A DNA stretch of 6,967 nucleotides, taken from the NCBI GenBank assembly GCA_945869505.1, contig CAMBOZ010000063.1, forward strand, positions 1 through 6,967. The letters are read 5' to 3'. The notes below the pieces were generated by a model that made no database searches, was not told the DNA's origin, and saw only the letters and a list, made by a program, of their open reading frames with translations. The DNA comes from Bifidobacterium breve (GTDB taxonomy: Bacteria > Actinomycetota > Actinomycetes > Nanopelagicales > Nanopelagicaceae). Positions 1 to 6,967 of the stretch are shown here, in pieces (the first letter of the stretch is position 1; every line of letters starts with the position of its first letter). A program made the translations under genes and the position numbers.

Positions 1-33
1 GCACTTGTCGGATTCCTTCACGGCATGGAATAA
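1..33 (+). CDS. 3' end of an upstream gene, probably a zinc ABC transporter permease (partial)
   Basis: Frame 1 is open from the window edge and reads ALVGFLHGME before TAA at 31-33, three bases before the zur start codon. The ten residues are hydrophobic with a short polar end, as at the C terminus of a ZnuB-type permease. In many actinobacteria zur follows the znu transporter genes directly, so the position fits. The identity rests mainly on that context, because ten residues cannot identify a family. The 3-base gap suggests zur is co-transcribed and perhaps translationally coupled with this gene. Confidence 0.4.
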   Translation, partial: ALVGFLHGME

Positions 34-36
34 CAC

Positions 37-402
37 ATGTCTAGATCCAACCCAAGGGTTCTGAGCACCCTTGAGCGCGCTGGTGGTTTTGCCAGCGCGC
101 AGGAAATTTATCGCCTCATGCAACGTGAAGGCGAAAGTATTGGGCTAACCACCGTTTATCGCGCGCTGCAGAGCTTAGTTAACGACAAGATCGTTGATGT
201 TCTGCGCCGCGATGATGGCGAAGCTATCTACCGTCTTTGTGGTGAAGCACATCATCACCACCTAGTCTGCAAAGGTTGCGGAGATACCGTTGAGATTGAA
301 GGCGGCGCAATTGAAAAGTGGGCGAAGATGATGGCCGAAGAACATGGATTCCGCGATGTCGGACATACTGCAGAAATTTTCGGCCTCTGCGGTAAGTGCT
401 AG
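37..402 (+). CDS. zur: Zinc uptake regulator Zur (Fur family)
   Basis: Zinc-responsive repressor of zinc uptake genes, cytoplasmic and dimeric by family. The 121-residue protein has an N-terminal winged helix (about residues 1-70, with recognition-helix sequence IGLTTVYRALQ at 35-45) and a C-terminal metal-binding dimerisation domain. Every ligand I remember for Mycobacterium tuberculosis FurB is present at a constant offset of eight residues: D54, C68, H73 and H75 (regulatory site); C78, C81, C118 and C121 (structural site); H72, H74, E93 and H110 (third site). The run HHHH at 72-75 is therefore native. The ATG at 37 has a modest GGAA six bases upstream and follows the preceding stop codon after three bases. 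The N terminus is about eight residues shorter than the mycobacterial protein. The gene faces uppS convergently. The zinc assignment, as against iron or manganese, rests on these ligands and the IGLTTVYRALQ type of recognition helix. Confidence 0.93.
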   Translation: MSRSNPRVLSTLERAGGFASAQEIYRLMQREGESIGLTTVYRALQSLVNDKIVDVLRRDDGEAIYRLCGEAHHHHLVCKGCGDTVEIEGGAIEKWAKMMAEEHGFRDVGHTAEIFGLCGKC

Positions 403-430
403 TCGCTACGCTTTGCCGCAATCCCCACTG

Positions 431-453
431 TTGGGAAGGTCAAGCCTTCCCAA
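431..453. terminator. Hairpin between convergent zur and uppS, probable bidirectional terminator
   Basis: A perfect inverted repeat: TTGGGAAGG (431-439), a five-base loop TCAAG, then CCTTCCCAA (445-453). It lies between the zur stop (402) and the last codons of uppS, whose TGA stop (442-440) sits in the loop. Neither strand has a T-run after the stem, so this is not a classic intrinsic terminator. Stem-only terminators are commonly predicted in actinobacteria, and the position between convergent genes supports that role for both transcripts. Confidence 0.55.
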
Positions 454-1150
454 ACCTACGATCTCGCTCCGAATAAATCTCGATCGCTTTCCAAAGTTGT
501 TTAGGCGTCATATCTGGCCAAAAAACATCCATAAAAACGAATTCGGCATAGACCGATTGCCATGGCAAGAAGTTGCTGGTGCGCTGCTCCCCTGATGATC
601 GCAAAAATAGATCTACATCGCGCATCTTTGGTGAATATAAATATTTGGCAATAGTTTTCTCAGTTATGTCATCTGGCTTTAACTTTCCACGCTTAACATC
701 TCGGGCTAACTCAGTTGCACCATCTACGATTTCGGAGCGGCCACCATAATTAACGCACATATTTAAAGTTAAAGTTTTATTCTTCTTTGTTAACGCTTCT
801 GCTTCCTCTAACTCAGAAATCACTGATTTCCATAATCTTTTGGGGCGTCCCACCCACTGAATCTTCACGCCCATCTCATTTAAACGATCGCGGCGCCTGC
901 GTAGAACATCACGGCTGTAACCCATCAAGAATTTAACTTCTTCTGGTGTGCGCTTCCAATTCTCAGTTGAAAATGCGTAAGCGCTTATCTCTTTTACGCC
1001 AAAACCAATAGCTGCTTCAACTAAATCGAATAAAACTTTCTCCCCGGCTTCGTGGCCCGCAGTACGAGGTAACCCGCGCCCTTTTGCCCAGCGTCCATTT
1101 CCATCCATCACTATCGCGATGTGTTCAGGAATTTGAATCTTCGTACTCAC
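440..1150 (-). CDS. uppS: Isoprenyl transferase (undecaprenyl/decaprenyl diphosphate synthase family)
   Basis: Cis-prenyltransferase that condenses isopentenyl diphosphate onto an allylic diphosphate to make the long-chain polyprenyl carrier lipid for peptidoglycan and other wall polymers. It acts at the cytoplasmic face of the membrane. With a GTG start at 1150 the protein has 236 residues, close to the family norm. It shows the catalytic MDGNGRWA block (D16), the HEAG motif (H33), YAFSTENW (58-65), NYGGRSEI (134-141) and the C-terminal block [14 protein letters not shown] with diphosphate-binding R184 and R190, followed by YAEF with E203. The frame stays open to an ATG at 1207, but that would add 19 unconserved residues and overlap recO by 52 bases. 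The GTG at 1150 begins six bases past the end of the recO stop, with GGAGAG (1168-1163) upstream. The exact chain length of the product cannot be read from the sequence. It is the last gene of the leuA-recO-uppS run. Confidence 0.93.
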   Translation of the reverse strand: MSTKIQIPEHIAIVMDGNGRWAKGRGLPRTAGHEAGEKVLFDLVEAAIGFGVKEISAYAFSTENWKRTPEEVKFLMGYSRDVLRRRRDRLNEMGVKIQWVGRPKRLWKSVISELEEAEALTKKNKTLTLNMCVNYGGRSEIVDGATELARDVKRGKLKPDDITEKTIAKYLYSPKMRDVDLFLRSSGEQRTSNFLPWQSVYAEFVFMDVFWPDMTPKQLWKAIEIYSERDRRFGKA

Positions 1151-1155
1151 TTTTT

Positions 1156-1887
1156 CTAGACTCTCTCCACGATTGGCAAGCTGCGTAGCCCACGTTCCAG
1201 GTGCCATTGTAAGTAAGCAACTACCAAACCACTAGCCTCTCGGCGATTTCTTGGTTCACTCGCCTGAGCAATATCCCAATCACCACTTAAGAGCGCGCCT
1301 AATAACTGCAGCGTTTCTGGTGCAGGTGTTGCACAAGCCGATGATCGACATTCTGAACAAACAGAACCGCCGCCGACTAGCGAGAAGTAACGATGTGGGC
1401 CAGGTTTTTCACAACGCGAACAAGTTGATGTGGATGGTGCATAACCACCGATAGCAAGTGAGCGAAGTAAGAAGGCATCGAGAATTAGAGATGCGTCATA
1501 GCGATTTTCAGAGAGGGCTTTCATTCCACCAACGACTAATTGAAATTCTTGCAGCGCTGGTTCGTACTCTTGCGAAGTAAAGCGTTCTGCAGTTTCTAAA
1601 ATTGCCGAAGCAATCGTCCATCGCTGGTAATCATCGGTTAGAGATTCGCCATAGTTATTAATCGCTTCGACTTGAGTAATAGTGTCAAAGGTCCGTCCCT
1701 TATGTAACTGAATATCAACGTGGCTACCAGGCTCAAGGCGCGCGCCAAATTTGGACATGGTGCGCCGCACACCTTTAGCAACTCCTCGCACACGGCCGTG
1801 TTCACGTGTTAATAAGGTGATGATGCGATCTGCCTCACCCAGCTTCTGGGTGCGCAAGATAACTGCTTCGTCACGATAAAGGCTCAC
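1156..1887 (-). CDS. recO: DNA repair protein RecO
   Basis: Recombination mediator of the RecFOR pathway. It anneals single strands and helps load RecA onto SSB-coated DNA. The 243-residue protein has the usual RecO order: an N-terminal OB fold (about 1-80) opening with [20 protein letters not shown] and containing [18 protein letters not shown], a helical middle, and a four-cysteine zinc module with C156, C159, C177 and C180. The start codon is GTG at 1887. It is chosen because the first residues match the common actinobacterial RecO start, although no clear ribosome binding site precedes it. It begins 14 bases after the leuA stop, so translation is probably coupled to leuA. The 3' end carries the probable ribosome binding site of uppS. 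Confidence 0.94.
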   Translation of the reverse strand: MSLYRDEAVILRTQKLGEADRIITLLTREHGRVRGVAKGVRRTMSKFGARLEPGSHVDIQLHKGRTFDTITQVEAINNYGESLTDDYQRWTIASAILETAERFTSQEYEPALQEFQLVVGGMKALSENRYDASLILDAFLLRSLAIGGYAPSTSTCSRCEKPGPHRYFSLVGGGSVCSECRSSACATPAPETLQLLGALLSGDWDIAQASEPRNRREASGLVVAYLQWHLERGLRSLPIVERV

Positions 1888-1901
1888 GAAGGTAAAGGTA
1901 G

Positions 1902-3706
<1,805 letters not shown>

Positions 3707-3754
3707 TTACTTGGCCCCGCCACGGCAGCGAAGGAGGAGGCTGCGATGTGTCAT
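3707..3754 (-). CDS. leuA leader peptide (15 residues, Leu-rich)
   Basis: A short frame, ATG at 3754-3752 to TAA at 3709-3707, encodes MTHRSLLLRCRGGAK. Residues 6-8 are three consecutive leucines (CTC CTC CTT, 3739-3731), the hallmark of an attenuation-type sensor of charged leucyl-tRNA. The stop codon abuts the first arm of the downstream pseudoknot. No ribosome binding site precedes the ATG. Instead, a -10 box ends exactly six bases upstream, so the message probably begins with the ATG itself (leaderless), which is common in actinobacteria. The peptide product itself probably has no function; the act of translating it is the signal. The Leu codons also sit in the loop of a possible 5-bp hairpin, GCAGC (3744-3740) with GCTGC (3729-3725). 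Confidence 0.75.
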   Translation of the reverse strand: MTHRSLLLRCRGGAK

Positions 3755-3790
3755 GGATAGATAGTAACGCGGCTAAGCAAATACGAGCAA
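3755..3790 (-). promoter_or_regulatory. Promoter for the leuA leader transcript
   Basis: On the minus strand TTGCTC (3790-3785) and TACTAT (3766-3761) are separated by 18 bases and resemble the housekeeping -35 and -10 hexamers. Six bases follow before the A of the leader-peptide ATG at 3754, so the predicted transcription start coincides with the start codon. The -35 box lies eight bases after the stop codon of the upstream oxidoreductase gene. No terminator is visible between them, so read-through from upstream is possible as well. Confidence 0.6.
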
Positions 3791-3797
3791 GTGAGGC

Positions 3798-4751
3798 TTA
3801 GAAAACGTGAATCTGCTCCATGACTTCCATGATTTTTACAGTATCTGCAAGGCTCAATATTGGACTTTCAGTTAGGCCTTTGGCGATGCATTCTTCAACG
3901 TGTATCGCTTGGTATTGCATTCCGCGGCCAGAAATCTTTTCTTCATATTTGCGAATCAACTTGTGTTCATGATCGAAGATTCTAAAAGTTGTCTGCTCAA
4001 AGAACCAGCCATCGATTTCGATCCGACCCTTTGTTCCATGAATAGCGGCGTTAATAGTTCCAGCCATAGTCATACAAGAGTTAATCAGCGCCAAACTGCC
4101 GTTGTTATATTGCAATACAGCTGCGGTTGCAGAGTCCACACCAGTGTCGGTCATGATCGATTTTCCGCTCACTGAATCTGGAAAACCTAAAGTTCTAATC
4201 GCCATATGCAATGGATAGATGCCTAAATCGTAATGAGCCCCGCCACCTTGTTCGCGGTTCCAAAGACGCGGTGCTTTTTCAATTGGCAAGTATTGGCTGT
4301 GATCTGCATATACAAAATGTGGTGTGCCAATTTCTCCAGCGTTAATCGCTGCAAATACTGCAGTCATCATGGGCAAGAATCGCGTCCACATTGCTTCCAT
4401 AACAAAAACATTCTTGCGTTTGGCAGCAGCATAAATCTCCTGCGCATGCGCGGCGGTCATAGTGAAAGGCTTTTCGAGTAAAACGTGCTTGCCCGCTTCA
4501 ATGGCTAAAAGAGCATGATCGCGATGCAGGGTCTGTATGGTGGAAATATAAATAACATCAACTTCTGGGTCAGCAACAAGTGCGGCGTAATCTGCGTGCC
4601 GATTAGGAATATTAAACTTATCTGCAAAGGCGTTGGTGCGTGCCATATCGCGAGTTGCAACGGCTTGGATTTTTAACCCAGCATGACCAAATTCTGCCGC
4701 GATGAAATCGGCGATACCACCAGCTCCTAGATAACCCCAACGTAGCGCCAC
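3798..4751 (-). CDS. Gfo/Idh/MocA family NAD(P)-dependent oxidoreductase
   Basis: A 317-residue cytoplasmic oxidoreductase. The N-terminal Rossmann fold has GYLGAGGIA (6-14) for dinucleotide binding, and LLEKPFTM with the family's EKP motif at 93-95. The C-terminal alpha/beta domain has GGAHYDLGIYPLHMA, with D175 and Y179 at the usual active-site positions. EAMWTRFLP (119-127) resembles the branch that contains dihydrodiol dehydrogenases and 1,5-anhydrofructose reductases, so a sugar or cyclic polyol is a reasonable substrate class, but the substrate cannot be read from the sequence. The start is GTG at 4751 with GGAGG (4760-4756) only four bases upstream, a somewhat short spacing. It follows heliorhodopsin by 29 bases on the same strand with no terminator visible, so it is probably part of the glnA-heliorhodopsin transcript. 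Whether it works with them is unknown. Confidence 0.9.
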   Translation of the reverse strand: MALRWGYLGAGGIADFIAAEFGHAGLKIQAVATRDMARTNAFADKFNIPNRHADYAALVADPEVDVIYISTIQTLHRDHALLAIEAGKHVLLEKPFTMTAAHAQEIYAAAKRKNVFVMEAMWTRFLPMMTAVFAAINAGEIGTPHFVYADHSQYLPIEKAPRLWNREQGGGAHYDLGIYPLHMAIRTLGFPDSVSGKSIMTDTGVDSATAAVLQYNNGSLALINSCMTMAGTINAAIHGTKGRIEIDGWFFEQTTFRIFDHEHKLIRKYEEKISGRGMQYQAIHVEECIAKGLTESPILSLADTVKIMEVMEQIHVF

Positions 4752-4780
4752 GTATCCTCCAAAAAAGCTTTGTTAAATCT

Positions 4781-5545
4781 TTAGGTAGGGATAAGTGTAT
4801 TAGCGAAAATCTGCCATGCAAGTAGTGATTTAGCAACAAGAGAAAGTGTTATGTAGGTGCGCTCTCCACGAAGATAATCCGACCATTTGCCGATCTTCTT
4901 GTATTGCAAGAATTGTACGAGTGCGAATGAGTTAAAGAGTGCAAAAATGGTAAATACAATGAAGTACACGAAAGTTGGCGCTTTATTTTCGCCAGCTCCA
5001 CCTATTGCAAAGACATAAAATACAAGTGCTAGCCACGGAACAATCCCGGCAATACAGCCGAAGATAAATGGGATCCAGCCGCCATTGCCAGGCTCTTCAT
5101 ATTTTTCTTGCAGCCAACCAAAGAGGATCATCGAAGCATTGACTCCAAAGATTGAAATCAAAGCTGTGATATCTGAAATTCCAGTTACTTGTGCAATCAG
5201 GACAATCATTACGGAAGAGCTAATCGAGTATTCAACCCAGCGGAAGAAGTTTCGGTGTGCTGCTAATCCTGCAATATAACGAGGAAAGAATTTAGGACTA
5301 ACGACAATAAAGTGGGCAAGAGCAGATAATCCCAAGAAAATTGCGACTCCGATTGCAAGTGGTGCGTCATACAAAACGATTAGATCGCCGTAGGTGCTTC
5401 CTGGAGGACCAGACATATATCGCGCGGTGATTGGCAAAGTGAAATCAGATGCGAGTACAAGTACCGCCACCATCTGTGCCAAGTGAAGTACGCCTGCAAT
5501 TGAATTGATGCGGCGCAAACCGCCACTTGTGATCTCTTTAGCCAT
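4781..5545 (-). CDS. Heliorhodopsin
   Basis: Retinal-binding seven-helix membrane protein of the heliorhodopsin family, whose N terminus lies in the cytoplasm, inverted relative to type-1 rhodopsins. With the ATG at 5545 it has 254 residues, against 253 for heliorhodopsin 48C12 as I recall it. Key positions align at a constant offset of two: H21 (helix 1), H78, counterion E105 in RWVEYSISSSVMIVLIAQ, S235, and the Schiff-base lysine K239 in SLVAKSLLAWQIF (helix 7). IFGVNASMILFGWLQEKY (132-149) and FNSFALVQFLQYK are also characteristic. By family it does not pump ions and has a slow photocycle, suggesting a sensory or enzyme-regulating role. The frame stays open to a TTG at 5566, but MAK at 5545 matches family N termini. 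No clear ribosome binding site precedes either start, so coupling to glnA (36 bases upstream) is likely. All functional residues are present, so it should bind retinal. No retinal synthesis gene is in the window. Confidence 0.96.
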   Translation of the reverse strand: MAKEITSGGLRRINSIAGVLHLAQMVAVLVLASDFTLPITARYMSGPPGSTYGDLIVLYDAPLAIGVAIFLGLSALAHFIVVSPKFFPRYIAGLAAHRNFFRWVEYSISSSVMIVLIAQVTGISDITALISIFGVNASMILFGWLQEKYEEPGNGGWIPFIFGCIAGIVPWLALVFYVFAIGGAGENKAPTFVYFIVFTIFALFNSFALVQFLQYKKIGKWSDYLRGERTYITLSLVAKSLLAWQIFANTLIPT

Positions 5546-5581
5546 GCCAATAAAGTAACAGCCCAACGGGCAAATTTGGCT

Positions 5582-6895
5582 TTAAAGAACCGGCAAATAC
5601 CTATCTAATTCGTAAGCGCTAACCTGACGGCGATAATCCTGCCATTCTGCGCGCTTATTGCGCAGAACATATTCGAATACATGCTCGCCCAGAGTTTCAC
5701 GGACCAGTTGGCTCTTCTCCATAACGGCAATCGCCTCATTGAGATTAGCTGGCAGCGCATCCGGTGTTTGGTTATCTACTAATTCATACTTTTCTTCGAT
5801 GCCCTTGAGGCCGGCGGCCAACATAACTGCGTAAGCCAGGTAGGGATTGCAGGCAGAATCTGGTGAGCGAAATTCAATTCGAGTTGAGTTCTCTTTATTT
5901 GGTTTATACATCGGAATTCTCACCAAGGCGCTGCGGTTGTTATGGCCCCAGGTAATTAAGGCTGGTGCTTCTCCCCCACCTTGCAGGCGCTTATAAGAGT
6001 TAACCCATTGATTTGTGACTGCTGTAATTTCAGATGAGTGCTTCAAGATTCCCGCAATAAAAGAACGTGCAACCTTAGATAAATTAAATTCGGCTGATGC
6101 ATCATAGAAAGCGTTCTTCTCACCTTCAAAGAGTGAAACGTGAGTATGCATGCCGCTACCCGGATGATCAGTAAATGGCTTTGGCATAAAGGAGGCGTAG
6201 AAACCTTGTTCTAGTGCTACTTCCTTGATGACATGGCGGAAAGTCATGATGTTATCTGCAGTGCTTAAGGCATCGGCATAGCGAAGATCAATTTCTTGTT
6301 GGCCAGGTGCGCCTTCATGATGGCTAAATTCAACAGAGATTCCCATCGCCTCAAGCATCGTGATCGCCTGGCGACGAAAATCATGTCCCACAACTGCAGG
6401 TGTGTGATCGAAATATCCACCTTGATCTACCGGTACAGGTTGTTCACCCTTAACTGGCGCGCTCTTAAACAAGAAGAATTCAATTTCGGGATGCGTGTAA
6501 CAGGTGTAACCCATTTGCGCCGCCTTATTTAGCGTGCGACGTAAAACATTGCGCGGATCAGCATGTGATGGCGAACCATCTGGCATGGTGATATCGCAGA
6601 ACATGCGCGCAGCACCTGGTGCTTCAGTGCGCCATGGCAAGATTGAAAAAGTTGCCGGATCTGGTTTTGCCAACATATCTGATTCGGTAACGCGCGCGAA
6701 ACCTTCGATAGCAGAACCATCAAAGCCAATACCTTCTTCAAAGGCATTTACTAATTCAGCCGGCGCAATCGCAACTGATTTCAAGTAACCCAAGACATCG
6801 GTAAACCACAAACGGATAAATCGAATATTGCGTTCTTCAATTGTGCGCAGCACAAACTCTTGCTGCTTGCTCATCTGGGGATCTTGTGACGACAT
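5582..6895 (-). CDS. glnA: Glutamine synthetase type I, GlnA2-like
   Basis: Catalyses ATP-dependent glutamate plus ammonia to glutamine; the family forms cytoplasmic dodecamers. The 437-residue protein has the beta-grasp domain with FTDVLGYLKSV and GIGFDGSAIEGF (D59), and the catalytic domain with HPEIEFFLF (E137, E139), HHEGAPGQQEIDL (E194, E201), MHTHVSLF (H250), NSYKRL (R303), the flap glutamate E309, NRSALVRIP (R321) and IEFRSPDSACNPYLAYA (E341, R343). By eye it resembles mycobacterial GlnA2 more than GlnA1. Between KYELV (369-373) and LPANL (381-385) it is about 15 residues shorter than mycobacterial GlnA2, in the region that holds the adenylylated tyrosine in classical enzymes. A second in-frame ATG at 6874 (MSKQQEF) matches the start of GlnA2 (MDRQKEF) and may be the true start. 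Neither has a good ribosome binding site. A GlnR-like box lies upstream and heliorhodopsin follows after 36 bases, suggesting an operon and light-linked control. Confidence 0.95.
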   Translation of the reverse strand: MSSQDPQMSKQQEFVLRTIEERNIRFIRLWFTDVLGYLKSVAIAPAELVNAFEEGIGFDGSAIEGFARVTESDMLAKPDPATFSILPWRTEAPGAARMFCDITMPDGSPSHADPRNVLRRTLNKAAQMGYTCYTHPEIEFFLFKSAPVKGEQPVPVDQGGYFDHTPAVVGHDFRRQAITMLEAMGISVEFSHHEGAPGQQEIDLRYADALSTADNIMTFRHVIKEVALEQGFYASFMPKPFTDHPGSGMHTHVSLFEGEKNAFYDASAEFNLSKVARSFIAGILKHSSEITAVTNQWVNSYKRLQGGGEAPALITWGHNNRSALVRIPMYKPNKENSTRIEFRSPDSACNPYLAYAVMLAAGLKGIEEKYELVDNQTPDALPANLNEAIAVMEKSQLVRETLGEHVFEYVLRNKRAEWQDYRRQVSAYELDRYLPVL

Positions 6896-6901
6896 ACCCT
6901 A
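6896..6901 (-). promoter_or_regulatory. Possible -10 element of glnA
   Basis: TAGGGT on the minus strand fits the actinobacterial TANNNT -10 pattern and directly precedes the ATG at 6895. If used, transcription would begin inside the longer reading frame, near 6889, and translation would start at the ATG at 6874. There is no -35 match at 17-18 bases; that spot is covered by the GlnR-like box, as at activator-dependent promoters. The evidence is a six-base match only. Confidence 0.3.
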
Positions 6902-6918
6902 GATCTTGCCAAGGCAAA

Positions 6919-6934
6919 GTTACGGCTGTGTTAC
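6919..6934 (-). promoter_or_regulatory. GlnR-like operator upstream of glnA
   Basis: The minus strand reads GTAAC (6934-6930), six bases ACAGCC, then GTAAC (6923-6919). This fits the actinobacterial GlnR pattern of two half-sites, GTnAC and G(A/T)AAC, six bases apart, known from Streptomyces nitrogen genes. It lies 23 bases before the first glnA ATG, a natural place for nitrogen control of glutamine synthetase. Presence of GlnR in this organism is not shown in the window. Confidence 0.55.
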
Positions 6935-6967
6935 GTGCCCTACTCACTCCAACGGTTCGTCATCGGA

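Noticed and set aside
250..261. HHHH run in zur resembling an engineered His tag
   Set aside because: The four histidines sit at known metal-ligand positions of actinobacterial Zur, so they are native.
1151..1207. Longer uppS reading frame from ATG at 1207
   Set aside because: It would overlap recO by 52 bases and add 19 residues with no family resemblance; the GTG at 1150 fits spacing, family length and the upstream GGAGAG better.
1251..1454. Plus-strand open frame opposite recO, and similar open frames opposite leuA, the oxidoreductase and glnA
   Set aside because: They lie wholly opposite well-supported genes, lack recognisable motifs, and are explained as shadows of the coding strand.
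3731..3740. AAGGAGGAGG on the plus strand, a very strong Shine-Dalgarno-like sequence
   Set aside because: No gene follows on the plus strand; it is the complement of the CTC CTC CTT Leu codons of the leader peptide on the minus strand.
4752..4780. AAAGCTTT palindrome followed by T-rich sequence after heliorhodopsin, as a terminator
   Set aside because: The palindrome is too short to form a stable stem with a loop, and GGAGG of the next gene follows at once.
5546..5566. TTG start for heliorhodopsin at 5566
   Set aside because: It adds seven residues before MAKEI; heliorhodopsins commonly start at this MAK, and the TTG has no ribosome binding site.

Overview
The window looks like a piece of a streamlined freshwater actinobacterial chromosome of the acI type ('Candidatus Planktophila/Nanopelagicus' relatives). 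The proteins read as actinobacterial: a Zur with all mycobacterial FurB metal ligands, a long actinobacterial LeuA, a GlnA2-like glutamine synthetase and a heliorhodopsin close to the founding 48C12 protein. Base composition is well below the usual actinobacterial GC (by eye, not counted), and genes are packed with gaps of a few to a few dozen bases. The taxonomic call is an inference from protein character.

Layout. Positions 1-402 (+ strand) hold the last codons of an upstream gene, probably a zinc ABC transporter permease, and then zur. A U-less 9-bp hairpin at 431-453 separates zur from everything else, which lies on the minus strand. In transcription order that strand carries glnA (6895-5582), heliorhodopsin (5545-4781), a Gfo/Idh/MocA oxidoreductase (4751-3798), a leucine-responsive leader region (about 3790-3630), leuA (3629-1902), recO (1887-1156) and uppS (1150-440). 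The zur/uppS/recO neighbourhood is known from other actinobacteria, including Mycobacterium.

Two regulatory or functional units stand out. First, glnA is followed after only 36 bases by a complete heliorhodopsin gene with retinal lysine K239, counterion E105 and histidines H21 and H78. From memory, an actinobacterial heliorhodopsin has been reported to bind glutamine synthetase and raise its activity. This locus fits a light-sensing membrane protein coupled to nitrogen assimilation. A GlnR-like box (GTAAC-n6-GTAAC) lies just upstream of glnA, and the synthetase seems to lack the segment around the adenylylation site of classical enzymes. The oxidoreductase behind heliorhodopsin is probably co-transcribed, but its substrate is unknown.

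Second, the gap before leuA encodes a 15-residue leader peptide, MTHRSLLLRCRGGAK, with three consecutive Leu codons. It appears to be leaderless, since a -35/-10 pair places the start of transcription on its ATG. It is followed by an H-type pseudoknot that ends nine bases before the leuA ribosome binding site. This matches the 'LEU element' described for actinobacterial leuA genes and should control leuA by leucine supply.

There are no RNA genes, insertion sequences, CRISPR arrays or phage genes, and no stretch over 300 bases lacks a gene.
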